Shown: positions 5,566 through 8,628 of the stretch, one piece after another
Position numbering within the stretch: the first letter of the stretch is position 1
How the letters are laid out: each line of letters opens with the position of its first letter
Assembly (NCBI GenBank): GCA_965660955.1
Contig: CBFIBY010000117.1
Span: 1-8,628 of the forward strand
From: UBA2040 sp965660955
Lineage (GTDB): Bacteria; Bacteroidota; Bacteroidia; Flavobacteriales_D; Crocinitomicaceae
DNA: 8,628 bases
Direction of reading: 5' to 3'
Translations under genes and position numbers: made by a program
Notes under the pieces: model-generated
Databases searched by the model: none
What the model saw: the letters and a program-made list of their open reading frames with translations, nothing else
What the model was told of the DNA's origin: nothing

Positions 5566-6525
5566 TTAGAATTTGTAACGACCGCCACCTTTAAATTTCG
5601 GTTTACGACCGAATTTATAGTTCGTCGGTTTGTAAGTCAAGTTACGGTATATCACAATATTTGCCGTTACATAACTGTCGCGATTGTCGTCGCCTCTTTG
5701 CTGTCCTTCGCTGAACCAATACTGGTTCTGTACGGAAGGGTTTGATAAGTATGCTGCATCAGCGCCATAGGCTGCTTCAATTTCATCGCGGTTGTAATAA
5801 ACACCAGAAACGTCATCGATGTAATCAGAGAAAGTGAAAACATATGAAACCTCGAAACCGATTCTATATACTTTGTCAATTCCCCAACGGAAACCAACTC
5901 CAAGCGGTATGGAAAGTGTGAACGGTTGGTAATCTTTTGGTCCACCATCTAAACCTTGACCTTCCGTATTCAAATCGGCAAGATTAACCCATGAACCATT
6001 TAATTTAGCCTGTGGATTGAAGTAGCTCGCACCAATTCCAGCAAAAAGATAAAATTGATTGTTTCTTTCTTTCGCTGAGCGTATACCAGGAATATTGTAT
6101 CGACTTCCAAATTGCTCGTATGTATACAGAAGCCATTCCATACGCTGTGAAACTGTGACGATAGGGGAACGGAAGCTAAGGTTGCGTGAGTTTCTGACGA
6201 TCTCTTCAGTGTTGGCATCTGACCCTCTTAAAAGCCCACCAGAAACGCTAAAAGTAGTTGCCCAGTGTGGTTTGAAACGGTATCTATAGCCAATAATACC
6301 TCCAATTGAAGTGGCTTGAATGTCTAAATCTACAGGGCTAAAGTCAGTTCCAATTTGATTTCGCCCTCCCAAATCACCTAAGAAGTTGGTGCCTCCAACA
6401 CCAATAATAAATTCTTTTTTGTTCAAGGACCAATTTCTTTGGCTATTAAAGTTGGTATGCTGAGCGTCAGCCTCGTTCACAAGTGAAAGGCCTAGCAGAC
6501 AGATAAATATTAAAAGTATTCTCAT
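5566..6525 (-). CDS. PorG/DUF6089-like outer-membrane beta-barrel protein
   Basis: A 319-residue protein with a signal peptide (residues 1-21, ending ADA before Gln22). It continues as an outer-membrane beta-barrel type sequence: 'EFIIGVGGTNFLGDLGG' (38-54), 'GGIIGYRYRFKPHWATTFSV', 'FYLFAGIGASYFNP', 'SIPLGVGFRWGI', 'YRIGFEVSYVFTFSDYIDDVSG', and a last strand before a basic, Gly-rich tail ending in KF. The G-D-L/I-G motif after the first strand, the 'YRYRF' pair and the 'DYIDDVSG.YY' segment are the pattern of the DUF6089 family, which includes PorG of the type IX secretion system in Porphyromonas. Family membership is likely, but Bacteroidota genomes usually have several paralogues, so a direct T9SS role is only possible. 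It has its own strong promoter and is separated from pyrD by 68 bases. A generic porin-like barrel is the alternative. Confidence 0.75.
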   Translation of the reverse strand: MRILLIFICLLGLSLVNEADAQHTNFNSQRNWSLNKKEFIIGVGGTNFLGDLGGRNQIGTDFSPVDLDIQATSIGGIIGYRYRFKPHWATTFSVSGGLLRGSDANTEEIVRNSRNLSFRSPIVTVSQRMEWLLYTYEQFGSRYNIPGIRSAKERNNQFYLFAGIGASYFNPQAKLNGSWVNLADLNTEGQGLDGGPKDYQPFTLSIPLGVGFRWGIDKVYRIGFEVSYVFTFSDYIDDVSGVYYNRDEIEAAYGADAAYLSNPSVQNQYWFSEGQQRGDDNRDSYVTANIVIYRNLTYKPTNYKFGRKPKFKGGGRYKF

Positions 6526-6539
6526 TTTCTTAATTCAAA

Positions 6540-6571
6540 CAAAAATAGAGAAAGTTTCCACTATTTTCAAA
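6540..6571 (-). promoter_or_regulatory. Complete Bacteroidota promoter (TTTG-N20-TAnnTTTG) for the PorG-like gene
   Basis: On the minus strand TTTG (6568-6571) is followed after 20 bases by TATTTTTG (6540-6547). Both elements and the spacing match the Bacteroidota -33/-7 consensus. The box ends 14 bases before the ATG at 6525. This is the best promoter match in the window and shows that the gene is transcribed independently of the cluster upstream. Confidence 0.72.
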
Positions 6572-6589
6572 GATAATTGGTCAAATCAT

Positions 6590-6618
6590 CAAATTGGAGT
6601 TGTTTAAAACTCAATTTG
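6590..6618 (-). repeat. AT-rich hairpin over the stop codon of the last gene in the three-gene cluster
   Basis: CAAATTG-G-AGTT (6590-6601) pairs with AACTCAATTTG (6608-6618), giving 11 base pairs with one bulged G and a six-base loop that contains part of the TAA stop (6604-6606). On the minus strand it comes at the end of the transcript. No clear T-run follows, so it may be a weak terminator, a 3'-end stabilising hairpin, or chance in AT-rich sequence. Confidence 0.35.
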
Positions 6619-7008
6619 TTGGAAGCAAAACTCTTCTCCAGTTTGAGCACTTTGGGTGACAATCTCAGTCGGACTGCGCCTTATGATCTCAAATACTATA
6701 CGATCTTCAAGGCTGTTTGGTTTTTGAAACCGGAAAAATTCTTTGTTATTTCTTTGATAAATTTTTGAGTAAAACAAGTTTTGGCTGTTCAAATAGCTTC
6801 GAAACCAGTTTTCTACTTCGTCCTCCTGAATTGTCAGGTTCACCAAATAGAACTTTTCGGCCTTTTTGTATAAATACCAAAATTTTGCACTGGGATTCGT
6901 GCAACGGTAAACTGTTTGTTCCAGTTTTACTAATCGTATGGTGTCTGACTGCGCGAAAAGGTGAGCCGAACAAAAGAAGAAAATAAGAAATAGAAATTTA
7001 GTCTTCAC
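6604..7008 (-). CDS. Small secreted protein of unknown function, paralogous N-terminus to its neighbour
   Basis: A 134-residue protein. Residues 1-20 are a signal peptide (MKTKFLFLIFFFCSAHLFAQ) with a typical AxQ-type cleavage region. The mature part is about 114 residues, aromatic and charged ('FWYLYKKAEKFYLVNL', 'NWFRSYL', 'FYSKIYQRNNKEFFRF'), with two Cys (near residues 36 and 128) that could form a disulfide. I recognise no family. It begins after cleavage with SDTIRLVK, nearly the same as TDTVRLVK in the protein encoded just upstream, so the two share an N-terminal module while the rest differs. The start codon is GTG at 7008, inside the last codons of the upstream gene (11-base overlap), which suggests translational coupling. 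No ATG is available near the signal peptide. Confidence 0.7.
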   Translation of the reverse strand: MKTKFLFLIFFFCSAHLFAQSDTIRLVKLEQTVYRCTNPSAKFWYLYKKAEKFYLVNLTIQEDEVENWFRSYLNSQNLFYSKIYQRNNKEFFRFQKPNSLEDRIVFEIIRRSPTEIVTQSAQTGEEFCFQQIEF

Positions 7009-7393
7009 GTTTAATGGGTACTAAGTTCATGGCTGTTAAATGCAAAACCTTGTAATTATGATGTGAAATGGCTTTAATATTAGTAAAGAAAATCATCTGA
7101 TTCATACCATAAATTCCTATTTCTGTACAAATGCTATCGGGAATGTTGTGACCGTGTATTTTTACATTTCTCGTTCCTTTCTTGCCTAAGTAGCTCATTT
7201 CGAATGAAATAATGGTGCATTCTTCTTTCGATAGCATCCCAGCTGAATCGCATAATTTCCAATATTCGATATCTCCCGTTTGGGTATTAGCAATCATCGG
7301 GTGGTAATTGTACGCCTTAACTAAGCGGACTGTATCCGTTTGACCAAAAATGCAAAATGGAAGCAGTAGACTAAGTAGTAACAGTGTTTTCAT
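6998..7393 (-). CDS. Small secreted protein resembling the GldM C-terminal domain
   Basis: A 131-residue protein with a signal peptide at residues 1-18 (MKTLLLLSLLLPFCIFGQ) followed by TDTVRLVK. The C-terminal half, about residues 60-128, reads 'IISFEMSYLGKKGTRNVKIHG', then 'IGIYGMNQMIFFTNIKAIS' and 'VLHLTAMNLVPIK'. The series S-F-x-M/V strand, Gly turn, x-I-x-G, then 'G-x-x-(I/V)-x-F-x-N-I-K-A' and a closing hydrophobic strand resembles the last beta-domain of the gliding and T9SS periplasmic protein GldM (PorM). Here it would be free-standing, without the GldM transmembrane helix and inner domains, so it is not GldM itself. The role is unknown; a partner in a periplasmic or surface assembly is an inference. 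It overlaps the large upstream gene by 23 bases and the next gene by 11 bases, so the three are probably one operon. Confidence 0.6.
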   Translation of the reverse strand: MKTLLLLSLLLPFCIFGQTDTVRLVKAYNYHPMIANTQTGDIEYWKLCDSAGMLSKEECTIISFEMSYLGKKGTRNVKIHGHNIPDSICTEIGIYGMNQMIFFTNIKAISHHNYKVLHLTAMNLVPIKRED

Positions 7394-8627
7394 TGACTAT
7401 CTTTTGGATTTCTTCTAGATTCACATCTTTTCGACTGATACGTTTAAGGTTCACCGTCGAATTCTCCAATGGATCTTCATTGATATTCTGTTTGAAATAT
7501 AAGTCGCCGTTCTTGTCCACTAGAATAAGAGTGCTTTTATTGTCACTCCATGACAAATCATCAAGATTCCTGCCAAATCGATGGCCAAACGAAAAACGTG
7601 TATTTCTTTTTCTGTCAAATACATAGGCATAAGCCGTTTGTATAGCAACTCCTGCAGCAGTTAAACAAATAACGGGAGCTTTGAATACTTTGGGATAAGG
7701 AATAGGTCTGTCGCAATTAAAGAGTCCAAAACCGCTAGTTAAGAAGTTTGCTCGACCCACATTATTTGAGGTGGTCGCTGCGGCAACATCACCCGAAATT
7801 TTACCAGCCACATTTCTTTTAGCCAAAGATTCTGCGTTTGAGGACGAGGGCGCGTCATTCAATTTAGACATGATGTCATCCACATTCTTTTCAAACTTCA
7901 ATTTCAGTTGCTTCTCTCGCGCTTCTAAGTCCGATTTTTCTTTTGCTAATTCGGCTAGTTTGTTTTGTTTCTTCTTCTCGGTTTGTTTTAATTTTGCTTC
8001 CAATTGAGCCAAACTAGCCCCTTTCAGAACTGGGCGAACAGGAACTGAGTAGGTGTCTCGCATGTTTTTGAAGGTTACGATATAGTTACCTGATCTTTTG
8101 GAAACAGACATGTCATTCCACGATTTTGAAGATGCATACCTGATCGAGTATTCGAACTTCTTCATGTTTTCTGCCGTGCGAACTTCGGGCAACAGATACT
8201 CAAATTCGATATCCTTGTACTCTTCTAGTTCTGGAAAAGCCTTGGAATCAAAGTCAACAATTAGTTTACGTGCGTTTTTAGTCGGGATTAATTCTTGACT
8301 TTCATTGCTTTGACTTACAGCAGCTATCTTTTTTTCGCAAATTTCAATTTTCTCCTGAACCGCTTTAATTTCAGGATGGTTTGAGGTCCTTTTTTGCTTA
8401 GAATAGCCATTTTGAGTATTATTCGCAACAAATTCACAAGGATAATCCGTCCATTCTCCTGTTTTGTCATTCAAGGACCAAAAAGAAAAGTCATCTCCTG
8501 AATTGTACAAAGCCATATCTACTTGGATAGGTAATTCAGGATTAATTGCAACGGTTTTTCCGTTCTGACTACCTCTGATTTCTATCATTCCACCAGACTC
8601 AAAGGCTTCTTTTTTACCGTAGTCCAT
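7371..8627 (-). CDS. Large coiled-coil protein of unknown function, 5' end outside the window
   Basis: The last 418 residues of a protein, probably continuing beyond the right edge; the first ATG visible (8625-8627) has no signal peptide after it and the sequence reads like the inside of a domain. From N to C: a beta-rich segment (about 1-75) with 'IEIRGSQNGKTVAINPELPIQVDMAL' and 'FSFWSLNDKTGEWTDY'; a middle segment (about 115-202) with further beta strands; a Lys/Glu/Leu-rich coiled coil (about 203-257); a Ser/Ala/Asn-rich linker (258-290); and a C-terminal domain with 'FLTSGFGLFNCDRPIPYP' (295-312), a hydrophobic stretch near 317-336 and a 'TLILVDKNGDLYF' hairpin. The 'G-x-F-N-C-D-R-P' motif recurs in uncharacterised Bacteroidota proteins that I recall but cannot name. 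It leads the overlapping cluster with the two small secreted proteins, so a surface or periplasmic location is likely. Confidence 0.7.
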   Translation of the reverse strand: MDYGKKEAFESGGMIEIRGSQNGKTVAINPELPIQVDMALYNSGDDFSFWSLNDKTGEWTDYPCEFVANNTQNGYSKQKRTSNHPEIKAVQEKIEICEKKIAAVSQSNESQELIPTKNARKLIVDFDSKAFPELEEYKDIEFEYLLPEVRTAENMKKFEYSIRYASSKSWNDMSVSKRSGNYIVTFKNMRDTYSVPVRPVLKGASLAQLEAKLKQTEKKKQNKLAELAKEKSDLEAREKQLKLKFEKNVDDIMSKLNDAPSSSNAESLAKRNVAGKISGDVAAATTSNNVGRANFLTSGFGLFNCDRPIPYPKVFKAPVICLTAAGVAIQTAYAYVFDRKRNTRFSFGHRFGRNLDDLSWSDNKSTLILVDKNGDLYFKQNINEDPLENSTVNLKRISRKDVNLEEIQKIVNENTVTT

Positions 8628-8628
8628 T

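Noticed and set aside
5545..5745. Plus-strand open frame over the end of the PorG-like gene
   Set aside because: It is antisense to a well-supported barrel protein; the hydrophobic stretches come from reading its aromatic beta strands backwards.
1..8628. Search by eye for CRISPR arrays, tRNA, transposon ends, phage genes or toxin-antitoxin pairs
   Set aside because: No regularly spaced repeats, cloverleaf-like segments, transposase motifs or toxin-like small gene pairs were seen.

Overview
The window looks like chromosomal DNA of a Bacteroidota species, most likely a flavobacterium in the broad sense. I infer this from a T9SS-type C-terminal sorting domain, a PorG/DUF6089-like outer-membrane protein, a small protein resembling the C-terminal domain of GldM, a standalone DUF4268 protein, several lipoproteins, the AT-rich composition, and promoters of the Bacteroidota TAnnTTTG type. 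A genus cannot be fixed from this. I see no tRNA, rRNA, CRISPR array, insertion sequence or phage gene, and no gene-free stretch longer than about 260 bases.

Left part (1-2487). The window opens inside the 3' end of a plus-strand gene, probably a SIMPL/DUF541 protein. It converges on a minus-strand rhodanese lipoprotein (343-759). After a 258-base divergent spacer come two plus-strand genes: a DUF4268 protein that starts with GTG (1018-1482) and a secreted T9SS cargo protein with a cleaved-adhesin-like domain (1525-2322). A convergent spacer (2323-2487) holds a weak terminator-like hairpin and an inverted repeat with an extra copy of one arm.

Middle part (2488-5497, minus strand). Four genes are joined by stop/start junctions of -1 to +1 base: pyrD (quinone-dependent dihydroorotate dehydrogenase), HMG-CoA lyase, and two lipoproteins of unknown function. 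One TAnnTTTG box lies just upstream of pyrD, and no internal promoter is evident, so they are probably one transcript.

Right part (5566-8628, minus strand). A PorG/DUF6089-like beta-barrel gene has the best promoter in the window (TTTG-N20-TAnnTTTG). Upstream of it is a separate three-gene overlapping cluster: a large partial coiled-coil protein, a small secreted protein resembling the GldM C-terminal domain, and a second small secreted protein that shares the first one's signal-peptide exit and DT(I/V)RLVK motif. This last cluster is the least explained part of the window. Together with the T9SS cargo and the PorG-like protein it gives the region a cell-envelope and secretion flavour, but no complete new system can be claimed from sequence alone.
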